DNA from: Davidsoniella eucalypti
Taxonomy: Eukaryota; Ascomycota; Sordariomycetes; Microascales; Ceratocystidaceae
Length of the DNA stretch: 64,000 nt
Assembly (NCBI GenBank): GCA_004009845.1
Contig: RMBW01000037.1
Span: 62,001 to 126,000, forward strand
Reading direction: 5' to 3'
Shown: piece by piece, positions 34,821 through 46,779 of the stretch
Layout: the number at the start of each line of letters is the position of its first letter
Numbering within the stretch: position 1 is the first letter of the stretch
The notes under the pieces: model-generated
What the model was told of the DNA's origin: nothing
Database searches by the model: none
The model's input: the letters and a program-made list of their open reading frames with translations, nothing else
Translations under genes and position numbers: made by a program

Positions 34821-37800
34821 TCAAGTCTGGAAGCTCGCCGTTGAATTGCCCGTATCCTGTCTACTCAGCCCCGGCGCCACCGGCCTCTTCGGCTTCCTGA
34901 AGCAAGCAAACTCATTCTTACTGGCCTCACGTAACTTCTTCAACGTATTTCTCATCTCCGGCAACTCCGTCTGTAACCGAGCCCTAGCATCGTTGTCCGT
35001 ACGCGAGTCTAGTTCCTGGTAAATCACACCTTGCATATCCGTCGCGTTGGATGTGGTGTATTGACTTAGCGTTTGCGATACGAACTCGACGTCTAGCGTA
35101 GCTTGCATCAGTGCTTCGAGGGGGTATCGGTCGCGGATTTTGAAGACTGCGAGCATCTCGCGCGTTAGCTGCTCGAGAAGGAATGAGAGTACTTGGTTGG
35201 TTAATGAAGGTGTCGTGGTGGAGACTTGGCTGTGGATTAACACAAGACTTAGTAGAGCTTCGTAGACGTATGGTTTGGCTTCGGTGGGACGTGTGCCAGG
35301 CTTGGGCACCCACGAGGGCTTGGAGATTCCTGTTTTGATGGTGTTGCGTAGGTTGTCAATGGCTGGACGAGTGTAAGACTGGAAGAGGCGGGCATCGATC
35401 TGGCCTAATACGTCCTTGATCGTCTTAGACTCGTCGGTAAGCTTGACGGAAAAGGCGTTCTCAAACTGTGAGTTTAGACTTGGCACAACCTGTGACCGGA
35501 GTGCCTGTAAGTTGCTAAGAGTCAAAAGCATGCGGACGTTCTGTATAAGAAAAAAAGTACATCGTTAGTGACCATTGCTACATGTCGTGATATGGACTGG
35601 AACTTACTCTGTCGCCGGCATCTAAAGGCTTGCGACCACCAGTCACAGACTGGGGAATTGATGATGACATTGTGCTGCGGTCAAACTCGGTTGTCCATTC
35701 ATCTCCCGTAGTCTTGATAGACCGCTCAGCATTCTCAACCATGCCGCTGAGCGCCTTGTATAGCGTTGTAACATACTGACTGCGGACCATCTGCTGAAGC
35801 TTGGGAGGAGGAGGCAGGACGATATCACCAGCCTCAGACTTCGACATGGCTTCAGAAATATATAGAATCTTTTGCATACCCGCCAACATTGTGCCTTCAA
35901 AGGCTGCAAAGCTAGCCGGCATCTTGGTCACATCGCCCTGGTCCACAGAACGGTGCCAGTCTTCGACATATTTGACATTCTCAGCATCCGCATTCCACGC
36001 TGGGCATAGCGCAGTGACACAGCGCTCTCGAGCTGCGCCTACAAGACCTCTTAGCCGTTCGACGACTGTGGGATCGATAGTCTTTACGGGCTTTAGACTA
36101 GCCAGCTCTGCTGCACCTGAGCCCACGAGAACGAGCATGTTGGAGAGATAGTGGACACCGCTGATCGAGTTGGACCATGGCGGCCAAAAGGCAAACTTTT
36201 CCCAAGCTTCGCCACGTTTAGTAGACGGTAGCACGTTACTTGGGTCCAAGTTGAACCGGGTGTCTCGTGATCGGGGGGTCATGGGTTTGCCATTGGGACC
36301 TGGAGTGCCTGGTGAAGGCGGCACAGGAGAAAAGAGAAGCGAGATATCCTCTGGTGGTAGACCGGCAAAAAATGAGAAGACGTGATCTCGGAGAGCATCT
36401 ACGAGCTCGACAATCCCCCTTTCTAACGTCACAGTAGCTTCTGGAGTTAGGCGGTGGTGCTCGACAGATTCACCTTGAAAGCCATATGGCAGCATGCGCT
36501 GAGTGGTGCCTTCTACAAAACCCCGAAGCGTCTTTTCCAAGTCTACGATCTCACCGAGAATACCCTGTGGAGAAAGCATGCTGGACAGGAACGACTGCAT
36601 TTTTTCCCATAGTTCGATCACGTCGTTGGTATCGTAGGGTGAGATTTTGCTTTCAATAGTCTGTCGGCCTAGCGATCGTAGATGTGAGGCCATCACATGT
36701 GGACTTGGCTTTTCCTGGTTAGCTAGACGACGTCGAAGAACCTCAATTTCAACCCGGCACCGGTCAGCTGTAGTTTGAATACGCCCCTTTAGGGACTCCC
36801 ACTGACTAGCCAGCCACATATACACTGGACTCTGATCGACACCGAGTTCTAAAAGCAAGGAAATGTGCTCCATAGATTGGTCTTGTTGTAAGCCAACAGC
36901 ACCTTCGGCCCGCGAAGTTTGATGTGATGACGTCAGTTTCCGCCAGACCGTCCGTTTGAATATCTGTATTTGCTCCTCAACGTCGTGCCACATGCGACCT
37001 GCGATAAGTAGCTGATATATCTGCGAATCTGAGAGGGTAAGTTCCTTAGCCGCAGCTTGTCTTGCAAGGGCTCGGCTGTCCTTGGAAAACTGACGGGCCT
37101 TGTTATACTCTTCCACTAGACTTTCATGATCTTTGCGTCTTATACTATCAGCGACAGCAGATCCTAGTTCGGCATACTCCTTGTACTTTTCGAAGTTGTT
37201 CATCAGGGTCTTAAGACTGTTCTCTTTTTCGCGACCACCGAGAGCTGGACCCCACACATCTTCAGCCTTTGCAGAAACATCGAGTAAAGGCGCTTTTATG
37301 CCCATAACGCCATATTCGCTCTCCTTTAGTAGCGCATTCTTCTTCTTGTTCTCGGGTATAAGGGACGTTGGTAGTGTGGCGACATTAAGCTGACTAGTAG
37401 AAGCCAAACTGTTTCTGAAGCTGTTGCGACTGGCGCGACGAGCATGCGTAGACTGTTGCGATCGGCTGACGTCTTGATCGGCACCGCGATACTTCATCTC
37501 GCGGTAGACGTTATCGATGGTGGCCTTGGCCTTGACGAAGCGCTCGAAGTTCGACTCGACGAGGACCTTGAGAGACGCTGACTTTTGATCGATCGATTGT
37601 GAAAGGTTGTCCAAGCCGGCTATCAGACTGCGGGTATCGTCTTGTCCGTGAACTTGCGACAGGAAAACGGCGGGCGAGAAAGTTGTTGAAGAAAGCATAA
37701 ACTGGTTTCCTACGAATTATACACATGTTAGCATACGTTGACACTCCATACAAAGCTACACAGAGGACATACTAAGCTGTGGCCGGTCCTCGACCCGGAC

Positions 37801-38070
37801 GCCCATCTGACGTAACGAGCGCACAACACTGTCTGAGGTGCCTAGCGGATCTGGCTCGTCCATGGGGACTGCGCTGCCATTATTCGACGAGCCGCCCTTG
37901 GGCATCATGCTCTTACGGGCCTTTTCTAGAGCCTGATACCGCGACTTGCGCCGTTGAACCTTGGCCTTCATATCATCTTCCTCGGAATCATCGCTGTTGT
38001 TCTCGGTCGGCCATTCGGTGGGATATGGCGTGGGGAGGTGGTAGAAGGCGAGGATGGTTCGTTCGTCCAT
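34821..38070 (-). CDS. SEC5: exocyst complex subunit Sec5 (EXOC2)
   Basis: Sec5 is part of the octameric exocyst that tethers secretory vesicles to the plasma membrane. Three exons fit: 38070-37773, 37709-35608 and 35540-34821, giving 1039 residues. The N-terminus has the acidic and basic pattern of fungal Sec5 (DDSEEDDMKAKVQRRKSRYQ), then DEPDPLGTSDSVVRSLRQMG. Exon 2 continues with the strongly conserved SSTTFSPAVFLSQVHG and IDQKSASLKVLVESNFERFV. Helical-bundle sequence fills the rest. The tail SRQDTGNSTASFQT is a normal ending. The first intron (37772-37710, 63 bp) splits a codon and is confirmed by the family string RNQFMLSSTTF. SEC5 is divergent from LEA1, with a roughly 500-bp shared promoter region. 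Confidence 0.95.
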
Positions 38071-38589
38071 GATTGCGATAGCGGAGACCGCCAAACGGGA
38101 AAGCGGGAAAGAACGGAAACTAGTCTAGAGTAACGCAGATGAAAACGAGAAAAGAGAAAAAAAGACAAAATATTTCGATATTGGCGGCCCTCACTGTCAT
38201 TCGTTGCGAAACAGTTGAAGTCGATGATGTCGTTATGCTGGCCCTCAGCGGCTGATTGTCGGTTAAGCCGGAGAGCTCCTTACCCTTCTGGGAGCTCCTA
38301 GAAAGTTGATTAGAGTATCCCCGCGAAAGATCAACTGGACCCACTAAAGACGCCGGCCTTGTCTACTTTTTGGTGATTTTTTGGTGCAACTATGAGATTT
38401 TCAACAACAAACCGTCAGCCTTGTGCCCTGTTTGGCCTGCTCATAACATCTTTTGCTCCATCATCTTTTTTCCCTCGTACGATCGGAACCTTCAACCGCC
38501 TATAAACACAGAATTTCGATTTTCTGTAACATTCCCGTGCCTTTGATCCATCTCGGCTATACTAGTATCCTTCGCCTTCGAACGACACC
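38071..38589. other. shared divergent promoter, SEC5 and LEA1
   Basis: 519 bp between two divergent housekeeping starts. No gene was seen. CT-rich sequence lies before the LEA1 ATG. Confidence 0.6.
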
Positions 38590-39562
38590 ATGAGATTGAC
38601 GCCGGACCTCATCAAGTCGTCTCTGTCCTATCTCAACCCGCTCAAAGAGCGCGAGCTGGACCTGAGAGGTATGTTTGGAAAGAACAGATGCTACAACACC
38701 ACTTGATCATGCAGTAGAGCAGAATTGATAGCCAATTTGTCTTCCGACTCCATTAGGACATAGAATACCCAACATTGAGAATCTGGGTGTGGCCGGCGTA
38801 AGTCCCCTTCCTATGCCATTGTCTCTCTACAGTTCCTTTATGGCGCTGTGCTAACAGTATAACATGTAGCCCCATGATTCTATCGACTTGACCGACAATG
38901 ATATCCAAACGCTGGGAAACTTCCCGCTTTCTCCCCGTCTCACCACATTGCTTCTGGCTCGCAACAGAGTATCTACTATCCAACCAACACTCGCAAACTC
39001 CATTCCTAGCCTGAGAAGTTTAGTGCTCTCAGCGAACAACTTCCAGCAACTGGCCGACATTGAACCGCTCAGCAACCTGAAGTTCCTGACACATCTGGTG
39101 CTCATTGATAACCCCATCACAAAGATCGACAATTACCGTTACTGGGTGGTATGGAAGTGCCCCTCGGTCCGGTTTTTAGACTACCAGAAGGTCAAGCAGG
39201 CGGAAAGAGAACATGCCACCGAGCTATTTGGCACAGAAGAGGAGCCTACGGCTTTGACACAAAAGGTATAGTTTTCTTGCATATACGCTTTTTAAATTAC
39301 AAATGTAGAACACTATGCTAACATGATATACGCTCGCTAGATCCTAGGTGACCGTTCTCAAAGCGTGGTCGAAAAGACAGAGACTGCGCAAACCTCCAAG
39401 TTAGCCCGCATTAAGCTCACTGACAAGGAGAAGCAACGTCTCCAAGAGATGATCAAGAACGCAACTACACTAGAGGATATCATCAAGCTAGAAAAGATAC
39501 TCAACGAGGGCAAACTGCCGCCAGGCTTCCAGCTAGAAGAGGATGCTACTATGGAGGGTTGA
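38590..39562 (+). CDS. LEA1: U2 small nuclear ribonucleoprotein A' (leucine-rich repeat)
   Basis: This protein binds U2 snRNA loop IV together with U2B'' in the spliceosome. Four exons fit: 38590-38668, 38757-38797, 38870-39265 and 39341-39562, giving 245 residues, near family length. The start MRLTPDLIKSSLSYLNPLKERELDLRG and the LRR run (IDLTDNDIQTLGNFP, LLLARNRVSTI, LVLSANNFQQL, LVLIDNPITKI) are characteristic. The LRR cap NYRYWVVWKCPSVRFLDYQKV is the family signature. The C-terminal helix EKQRLQEMIKNATTLEDI is also typical of fungal members. All introns are short with standard borders. Confidence 0.97.
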
Positions 39563-40041
39563 TAACAGCCATGGGGAGAAGAGTATGCTACTTCATGCTG
39601 CCTTTTTTTGTTTTCATACCCCAAGATCTGCATCTGGATCTATCGATTTCTGTTCCGTTACGCATTTCCTTCCACAAGAGTGCGCGGTAGGAAGGGGTGG
39701 GGACTTGAATTTTTTATACCATATTCATGACTTGGGTGTCTATTTTGGATTGGCGTTTATGTATACAAGACAAAACTTGATGCTCGAATTTGAAAATTTG
39801 AGATTCCTGATTTTCGCTTCTAATTCTATTCTAGACAAGTTGGAAGTACAACTAATAATTGACCAGCTACATTTCGTCATTTGAAACGAAAAAAAGACTC
39901 TATATAAATATATACGATAGATGTTGATATGATAGCGACATGAATGCTATAAGCAAGGAAACAAAGAAAACTGCAAAAGGAACGCTAGAATTGGTCGTTA
40001 ATCAAATAATGTAAAGTAGATACTGATCTGGCCTTTAGTCT
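39563..40041. other. spacer between convergent LEA1 and DPB3-like genes
   Basis: AT-rich 3' flanks of both genes. No feature was seen beyond simple A/T tracts. Confidence 0.6.
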
Positions 40042-40712
40042 CTAGCCGGTCATCTCAGTATCGTCCTCGTTGATTTGAGACTTCAAGCCACCCAAGCCCA
40101 ACATGCCAGACCCATTGATGAGCTGCTTCTGTTTCCGGCCGCCATTTGCCGCATCCTTTTTATCGCCATTGATGTTGGCTCTAGTAAGAGCAGCCTGGTC
40201 CTTGATTTTCTTGTACGGCTGAGTCTTGGGTACAATGTCCTCGAGAAACTCAAGATGGTCGTTGTGGCCAACAGCAGTTGCTGAGCTATGTTAGTGACGT
40301 GCTATGGAAAGAGGCCTGCTTTGCATATGAGGTAGAGAAAGAGAGATAGTAGCCGTACCGACGTCTTTGTATTGAACGTTGCGACGAGGCTTTCGATCAA
40401 GCTTGGTCGCGGCGTGTGCCTCGGTAGCCAGATGCTGAACGAAGAGTTCCTGATAGAAGCAGTCAGCTGATCTGAAGGTATATGATGAATCTGTCAAGTC
40501 TTACAGTAGCCAAAGTTATCAAAAAGGCAGCGTTGGTAGAGCACGTGGTGATATCAGGGTCAACGGCGACGATTTTCTTGATTCTCGTCACTGATCGACT
40601 TGGCGGTTAGCAATAGGACAAAAAGTATATCTAGCCTTGAACTGTGCCGCTTACATGGAAGTTGAGTTTGGCCTGTTGCAGGTCTCTTCGGCGCAATTTT
40701 GATGCTAGACAT
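40042..40712 (-). CDS. DPB3: histone-fold protein of the Dpb3/POLE4/CHRAC15 type
   Basis: Four exons fit: 40712-40655, 40590-40505, 40449-40359 and 40280-40042, giving 157 residues. The histone fold spans about residues 20-95: TRIKKIVAVDPD, STNAAFLITLATELFVQHL, RRNVQYKDV and LEFLEDIVP. This is an NF-YC/H2A-like fold found in DNA polymerase epsilon subunit Dpb3 and chromatin-accessibility complex subunits. Such proteins pair with a Dpb4-like partner and act in the nucleus in replication and heterochromatin. The tail is lysine- and glycine-rich and ends acidic (NEDDTEMTG). Splice sites are confirmed by continuity of the fold across three introns. NF-YC or Bur6 homology is less likely because the LEFL-DIVP ending favours Dpb3/CHRAC15. 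Confidence 0.85.
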
Positions 40713-41568
40713 TGCTATTTTTATTTGATATTATTGTGAATCTGCCCTCTGGATTGTGGTAAAGCAGCGGAAGGATGTTTCGAGGCGGCGACTATGACGA
40801 TGTTTCCTAGACGGCACGTTTAAAGTGAAGACGACTCGGTAAACCGCGTTTGTTGTAGGGCGTCCCCTACTAAAAGTTTAGCAGCTTTTTAGTAGGGTTG
40901 GATTCACTTCAGTGGGGGTCTAGTTCAAGAAGCGCCCTAGAACTTGCGGCTCTGTAGGGCTCGAAACGTCGGTTCTGGTAACGACAAGATGGAACAGAGC
41001 CAGTTTCTATATCTATACATCGGTGATGGGAATTACAGATGCGATAGCTGGTTCTATTAATCGTCAATCTACCTTATACGAATATGCCAACACGAAACTC
41101 TGCCTGCATAAGCTATAGCGCTGGCATTGTCGAGCTAAGCTTGTTGTTAGGCTAGGCATCACTGTAGCTCTAAGGCACAGGAGTGCTCCGAGCGCTGTAT
41201 TGAGCCACTAAAGACACAACATCAAACGAAATAAAGAGAACATTTTGAGCTAAGCGTTGTTTATCCTTTGACGAGCTTAAACTCCAACGACAAGCTGTCT
41301 TTGCAACTATCATCGCTCTCTTTAATTGATCGCCCGTCGCCAATCCGAGCCTGATTGACTATCTTAGAGCTTTATATCGACTGGCCTGCCATAAACGAGT
41401 CGTCCATCTGAATCCCGCCTCAGTTTAGCTCTACAATGAACTACAGTTGTTTTCTCTAGCGACCCAGACTCTCTATATACATATCTATATTTGTTGTCCT
41501 TCTTCTTCTCTCTTGCTACCAATTCCGCTCCCACGCACAGACTCGATCAGGAAGAATATGCCGCCATT
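40713..41568. other. divergent intergenic region, DPB3-like and CLC genes
   Basis: 856 bp without a gene. It contains the compact hairpin at 40855-40897 and palindromic patches near 41110-41200. The last 150 bp are CT-rich, as expected for the CLC promoter. Confidence 0.6.
40855..40897. repeat. compact foldback in a divergent promoter
   Basis: CCCTACTAAAAG (40865-40876) pairs with CTTTTTAGTAGGG (40885-40897) around a loop of about 8 bases, with one bulged base. It is preceded by the overlapping palindrome GTAGGGCGTCCCCTAC (40855-40870), so two alternative stems share the CCCTAC block. This could be the tip of a decayed MITE or a structured promoter element. Confidence 0.6.
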
Positions 41569-44313
41569 ATGAATTCCCGAGCTTCTGTGTCTTCTATACG
41601 TCAGAGAGCATCGTCAAACGCAGCTCGCGCTAGCCTCGAATACGGCCTAGACAATGAGCCGGCCGAGCAGCAGATCGAAGAAGAAATTGCCGAGATCAAG
41701 CGCTACGAGGTTCGGCCGTCCGCTTCCAATTCCAAACCCCCAATATATATACATACACACATAGACCTCCAGCGCTAATATCTCTGCAACTTGCACACAG
41801 GACTTTACAACGATTGGTATACGAGCCCCGCCCGTCACTATGTATACACGCAAACTGACCGTCGTGACTCTGTAGACTGGGTACAGGACGCTGCCCGTGA
41901 ACATGCCCGGCGCCAGGCCCGAAAGCGCCAACTCAATAGCCGTCTGAATAGCAGCCATGGCCGCGTTAGCTGGCGCTTCCGCTTGGCCCAATCGTACGAG
42001 GCCGCGCAGGGCTGGATCGTCGTGACGCTGATCGGTACGGCCATTGGCATGATTGCGGCTGTGATCAATATCGTATCTGAATGGCTGGCTGATATCAAGC
42101 AGGGCCATTGCACCACTGCCTTTTATCTGAATGAAGAGTTTTGCTGCTGGGGTGAAGACAACGGTATGTCTGTTGCTTGGAGGAGGGTTCTTTGCTGTGT
42201 TTTCATATATGCGTGTATCATATCTGTATCTACAGTGCTGACATGATTCTAGGCTGTGACGACTGGAAGTACTGGTCAAATTTCACCATTGTCAACTACG
42301 CTATTTACACAATCATGGCTGTGAGTTATCCCATAAAAGCCACCAGCCAAAGCCCACACTGACTCTAATGATGCGCAGACCATATTCGCATTTATATCTG
42401 CTAGTCTCGTGCGTTCCTACGCACCATACGCCGCTGGTTCAGGCATATCAGAGATCAAGTGTATCATCGCCGGCTTCGTGATGAAAGGCTTTCTCGGCTT
42501 CTGGACTCTCTTCATAAAGTCCGTTGCACTGCCTATAACTATTGCCTCCGGCCTGTCTGTGGGAAAGGAAGGCCCTAGTGTTCATTACGCTGTATGTACG
42601 AGCAACGTAATCTCGCGCATGTTCGATAAGTATAAGCGTAGTTCATCCAAGACCCGCGAGGTTCTCTGTGCTGGTGCGGCTGCTGGTGTAGCTGTGGCCT
42701 TCGGTAGTCCAATAGGCGGCGTGCTCTTCTCAGTCGAGGAGATGTCTACCTATTTCCCCCTAAAGACATTGTGGCGGAGTTACTTTTGTGCTTTGGTCGC
42801 TGTTGCTACATTGTCCGCCATGAATCCATTCCGTACCGGCCAGCTAGTCATGTTCCAGGTGCACTACGATCGGTCATGGCACTTTTTTGAGATTGTGTTC
42901 TACGTGCTTCTCGGAATCTTGGGTGGCCTGTACGGCGAATGCATGATCTACCTGAATCTGAAGTATCAGGCCTTTAGAAAGAAGAGGCTTAGTGAGTATC
43001 CCGTGCTCGAAGCCGTGGTGCTTGCCGGTATCACTGCTGTTCTGTGCTACCCTAATGCATTCCTTAGAGTCGAAATGGCCAAGAGTATGGAGATTCTATT
43101 CTTGGAGTGCGAGGGCGCTGAAGACTACCACGGTCTATGCGAAGAAGACCGCCGAATCTGGAATATTTTGTCTCTTCTCATTGCCACAGCTTTGCGGTTT
43201 GGTCTAGTCATTATATCATATGGCTGCAAAGTGCCCGCAGGAATCTTTGTGCCGTCTATGGCTATTGGCGCATCCTTTGGCCGTGCTGTTGGTATCATCG
43301 TGCAGGTGCTTCATGAGTCTTCCCCAGAAAGCATATTCTTTGCCTCCTGCAAGCCCGAAGAACCTTGTATCACGCCTGGAACATATGCCTTTCTAGGCGC
43401 GGCCGCTGCTTTGAGTGGTATCATGCATCTCACAGTATCTGTAGTGGTCATCATGTTCGAACTTACAGGCGCCGTCGACTACATCCTACCCACTATGATT
43501 GTCGTTGGGATGAGCAAGCTGGTCACCACCATGCTTGGTGGACAGGGTGGTATTGCCGATCGTGTGATTCCGTTCAGCGGCTTCCCCTTCCTCGATAGCA
43601 AAGAGGAATACAGCTTTGGTGTTCCGGTATCCCAGGTCATGATAACCTCAGTAATGTCGATTCCTATGACAGGCCTTGAGGTCAAAGATGTCGAGAAGTT
43701 ACTATCATCAGACGAGTATCAGGGGTATCCCATTATCGAAGATGAGAACTCCCGTATTCTACGCGGTTATATTGGACGTACGGAGCTACGCTATGCTTTG
43801 GATCGTATGCGCCGCGAACGTCCAGTCGATCCAACGACGAAGTGCCTCTTCACCCCATTGTTCGGACCGTCTCCGCCAATTCCAGCAGCAGCAGCTAACG
43901 CACCGATCGATTTCGGGCGTTACATTGACGCTACACCAGTGACGGCGAATCCAAGACTTCCCCTCGAGACTGTCGTTGACCTATTTTGTAAAATTGGGCC
44001 ACGGGTCATCATGGTGGAGTACCAGGGCAAGTTGATGGGCCTAGTCACAGTCAAGGACTGCCTCAAGTTTCAGCACAAAATGCAATCTAATAACGACGTT
44101 GGTGTGCGTGATGCCTTTGAGGATGGTCAAGAGAAGCTGTGGGCTTTGATACAGAACGTGGCGGGTTGGGTTGCTGATAGAGTCTTTGTGGCGTCAGCGG
44201 GAAGAATACAGTTGCGTTCGGAGGAAAGGTTTAGGATGCCTCCTACGGGCGCCACGATACTCAATGGCGATGAGGATGATGAAGAGGACGGCGTAGAACT
44301 GTCGTCACGGTAA
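41569..44313 (+). CDS. CLC-type chloride/proton exchanger with CBS domains
   Basis: Five exons fit: 41569-41709, 41801-41816, 41876-42163, 42253-42320 and 42379-44313, giving 815 residues. Exon 2 is a 16-bp micro-exon needed to rebuild EIKRYEDFTTIDWVQD, a conserved fungal CLC string. Selectivity motifs are present: GSGISE, GKEGPSVH (with the gating glutamate) and GIFVPSMAIGASFGR. The stretch SVEEMSTYFPLKTLWRS carries the proton glutamate of ClC-3/5-type exchangers, so intracellular 2Cl-/H+ exchange is likelier than a plasma-membrane channel. Two C-terminal CBS repeats (about 43640-44090) follow, with an acidic end. Yeast Gef1 is the nearest named relative in role; copy number in this genome is unknown. 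The exon 1 donor, GTTCGG, is weak. Confidence 0.94.
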
Positions 44314-44544
44314 GATAGAAACAGGATTAGATATGCGTGTTTGTTCGGTTCATAGTTTTCAAAATATACCTCTTATAGCTTCTTGTTCAGTACTATAATT
44401 TATTAGCTGTGGCTATCTTCATAGCTCTATAGCTCCATAAGATAAATGAATTAAAAAAGAAAAAGAAAAACCTAGCTGTGGCTTATGTAAGCCTTTACGA
44501 AGGCATGTGATATCGAGGGCCTCCTTGATGTCAATCCACCTTGT

Positions 44545-45487
44545 TTATAGCTGAGGAACATCCTCATCGTCATCATCACGATACCGAGTGGCGTCCTCGC
44601 CCTCGCCTCTCAGAGTATATAGAGCGGTAGCCTCACCGACTCCATCATCCTGACCTGCGCCCCTCGCCTCATTCTCATTCTCATTCTCATTCTCTCCATC
44701 ACCTTCGCCCTCGTCTTTGCGACCAATAATCACATTCCCGATAACCAGCAGAGTAGCTCCGACAAACCAAAGAGGAGGAAGAGATTCCGAGAAGATGGCC
44801 CAACCAGCAACAGCCGTACTCATAAAGTTGGCTGAAGTGTTAACCATGGAGACCTGGGTGGTGGAATTTCCAGCAGCCAAAGCACGTGTGAAAAGCGCCC
44901 ACATGACGCCATTAAAGGTGAGGTTCAGCACGAAGAAGATCTAGAGCTTGACATTAGCAAAAGGGCAAAGGCGTTTGTTGGTTTGATATGGGTATACACG
45001 ATTATAGCACTCTAGATACGTACAATGCGAAGGGCGCCTTCGAAGGGCTTCACATGCTCACCAAGGCCTATGAACCCAGCAATACCGGCTGCGATATGTG
45101 CCGTCAAGTCCGTCGTCGACCTAGAGCAAACAAACACATTAGCGCCCCAACTGGCCACCTTGACCCCACGAAGACTCTCCGTCTCCCCCGTTCTCGGGGC
45201 ATTAACAAAACTTACAGCTTCGCAAACACGCCATTAATGGCCGCCGTCAGTCCGCTCAACGCCGACAATACGATCCAGTTCTCTTTAGTCACGTGTTTTC
45301 GACCATCGACGCTAGAGCTCGCCGTAGCTGCTTCCACCACGTTTGCAGAAGGCTGGAATCTATCGTCCGAACTGGCATCGCTGAGTAGCGTCTCTGCTGC
45401 TGCTACTGCTGCTGCTTCTTTGCGGGAAGGCGATGCGGCCATTTTAGAGTCTGATTTTGTTGCTGCGGTTGCGCGTTGGCGGAGCAT
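44545..45487 (-). CDS. TMEM42-like EamA-type membrane protein
   Basis: Three exons fit: 45487-45216, 45120-45024 and 44940-44545, giving 254 residues. After a Ser/Ala-rich cytosolic start come hydrophobic segments with family-typical text: ENWIVLSALSGLTAAINGVFAKL, then NLTFNGVMWALFTRAL, SMVNTSANFMSTAVAGW and WFVGATLLVIGNVIIGRKDEG. This matches the TMEM42 branch of the drug/metabolite transporter (EamA) superfamily, with half the usual number of helices, so it may dimerise. Substrate is unknown. The acidic tail includes an E-N repeat encoded by a 6-bp microsatellite (44671-44694). It converges on the CLC gene with only about 230 bp between stops. Confidence 0.85.
44671..44694. repeat. coding hexanucleotide microsatellite (ATTCTC)4
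   Basis: Four perfect ATTCTC units lie in the C-terminal tail of the TMEM42-like gene and are read on the minus strand as alternating Glu-Asn. Length changes would stay in frame. Confidence 0.9.
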
Positions 45488-46078
45488 TTCAGGAAGAAGA
45501 AAAAAGAGAAACTTTATTGAAAGACGGGTTGCGGGACTTTATTATTGTTATAATCATTTGTATAGCGTATAGTATGTATAACAAAAGAGTTAATATGGGC
45601 GCAAATGTCCAATACTTGGTTTTAGGGGCCATTTGTTACCTTTCCATTCTTTGTAATTACCTAACTACATACTACTACGAATATACAAATTGGGAGCTTT
45701 CCTGGAGCTTAGGTCACACCTGCAAGGGTCAAATCAACCCCACGCAAGGCAGCTGCAGTTTTTGGCTTTGGCTCAGAAAGGCTCGACATCAGGTTATTTA
45801 TATTGACGTGCCCTTATTGGACTGCAGAGTTGAATGTGTATAGATTTAGATTGATGGTTTGATAAAGGCTTTATATGGGCCATGATAGAAGACAAGATAA
45901 CAATAAAATATAATAAAGCAATAAAAAATCTCAAGGTTGATTATGCTCAAGCGTGCAGAGAGCTCTCGACTCAACCATCCGTAAACGCCGTACAGTGAAA
46001 TAGTTATAGAATAATAGATCCCAGTCAGTCACCAATAGAAGAAGCAAAAGCAGAAGCAGAAGCAGAAGCAAACGGCCT
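45488..46078. other. intergenic between TMEM42-like gene and TOA2
   Basis: No gene was seen. The right end holds a GCAGAA microsatellite (about 46043-46070), which falls immediately 3' of the TOA2 stop codon and so in its 3' untranslated region. Confidence 0.6.
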
Positions 46079-46779
46079 CTATTGGCCTTCGGGTTTCTTC
46101 GAGTTGCAGCTGACAATCTTGACTTTGTCAGCATGGACTGGCGCTTGTGAAGACCCATCCATCTTGAACGTGACGTTTTTGATCAAGAATGTCCACACTT
46201 CGTCGCAGAAGCGGTACGTATCTAGACTGCCCTGTGGGTTTAAAGAGGTGCCGAAATGGCAGGAATGTGTCAGTTATCATGGTAGATTTGAAGTACAAGA
46301 ACGAGAGACCACGTTCGGTATTCTTGTCGTGGTGTACCTTGAATGATAATCTAGCCTTGACACTCTTTTGCAAGGCTTCCGTGATGACTTGATCAAAAGT
46401 TGAGAGGACTTTGATGGCGAGCTGCGGATCGATGCGCTGCTCGCTGATAAGATCATCAAGCGTATCTGTAAGGGCCATACCGATGCTACAAGTGCCAGAA
46501 AAAAAAAGGTTGCAATTGTTAGCCAGTCGATTCCTGTATAGCAATGCGCCAACAGGCAAGATTGTTGTGTTGTATATAGACGAGTGTGGATGTAGCAAAG
46601 CGCGCAAACTGATCATGTTGGCTGCCATACGAACGCCATAGCGTTGCGTTTGTAGGCTTGCAAGGAGAACAATGATGATTATATGGTTATATAAATCACA
46701 CTGATGCAAAAGGCTATCATGGAAAGAAGTACCTGCTCCGGCGGTACAGCTCGTAGAATGACTGTTGGTTAGAAGCCAT
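46079..46779 (-). CDS. TOA2: TFIIA small (gamma) subunit
   Basis: TFIIA stabilises TBP on the TATA box in RNA polymerase II initiation. Three exons fit: 46779-46733, 46485-46338 and 46231-46079, giving 115 residues, the family length. The helical half reads FYELYRRSSIGMALTDTLDD and IDPQLAIKVLSTFDQVI. The beta half reads LDTYRFCDEVWTFLIKNVTFK and DKVKIVSCNSKKPE. Intron 1 is unusually long for this window (247 bp). All phases close exactly. Confidence 0.97.

Noticed and set aside
41647..42279. 210-codon minus-strand open frame across the CLC 5' exons
   Set aside because: It crosses CLC introns and exons in antisense; the plus-strand CLC protein explains the region.
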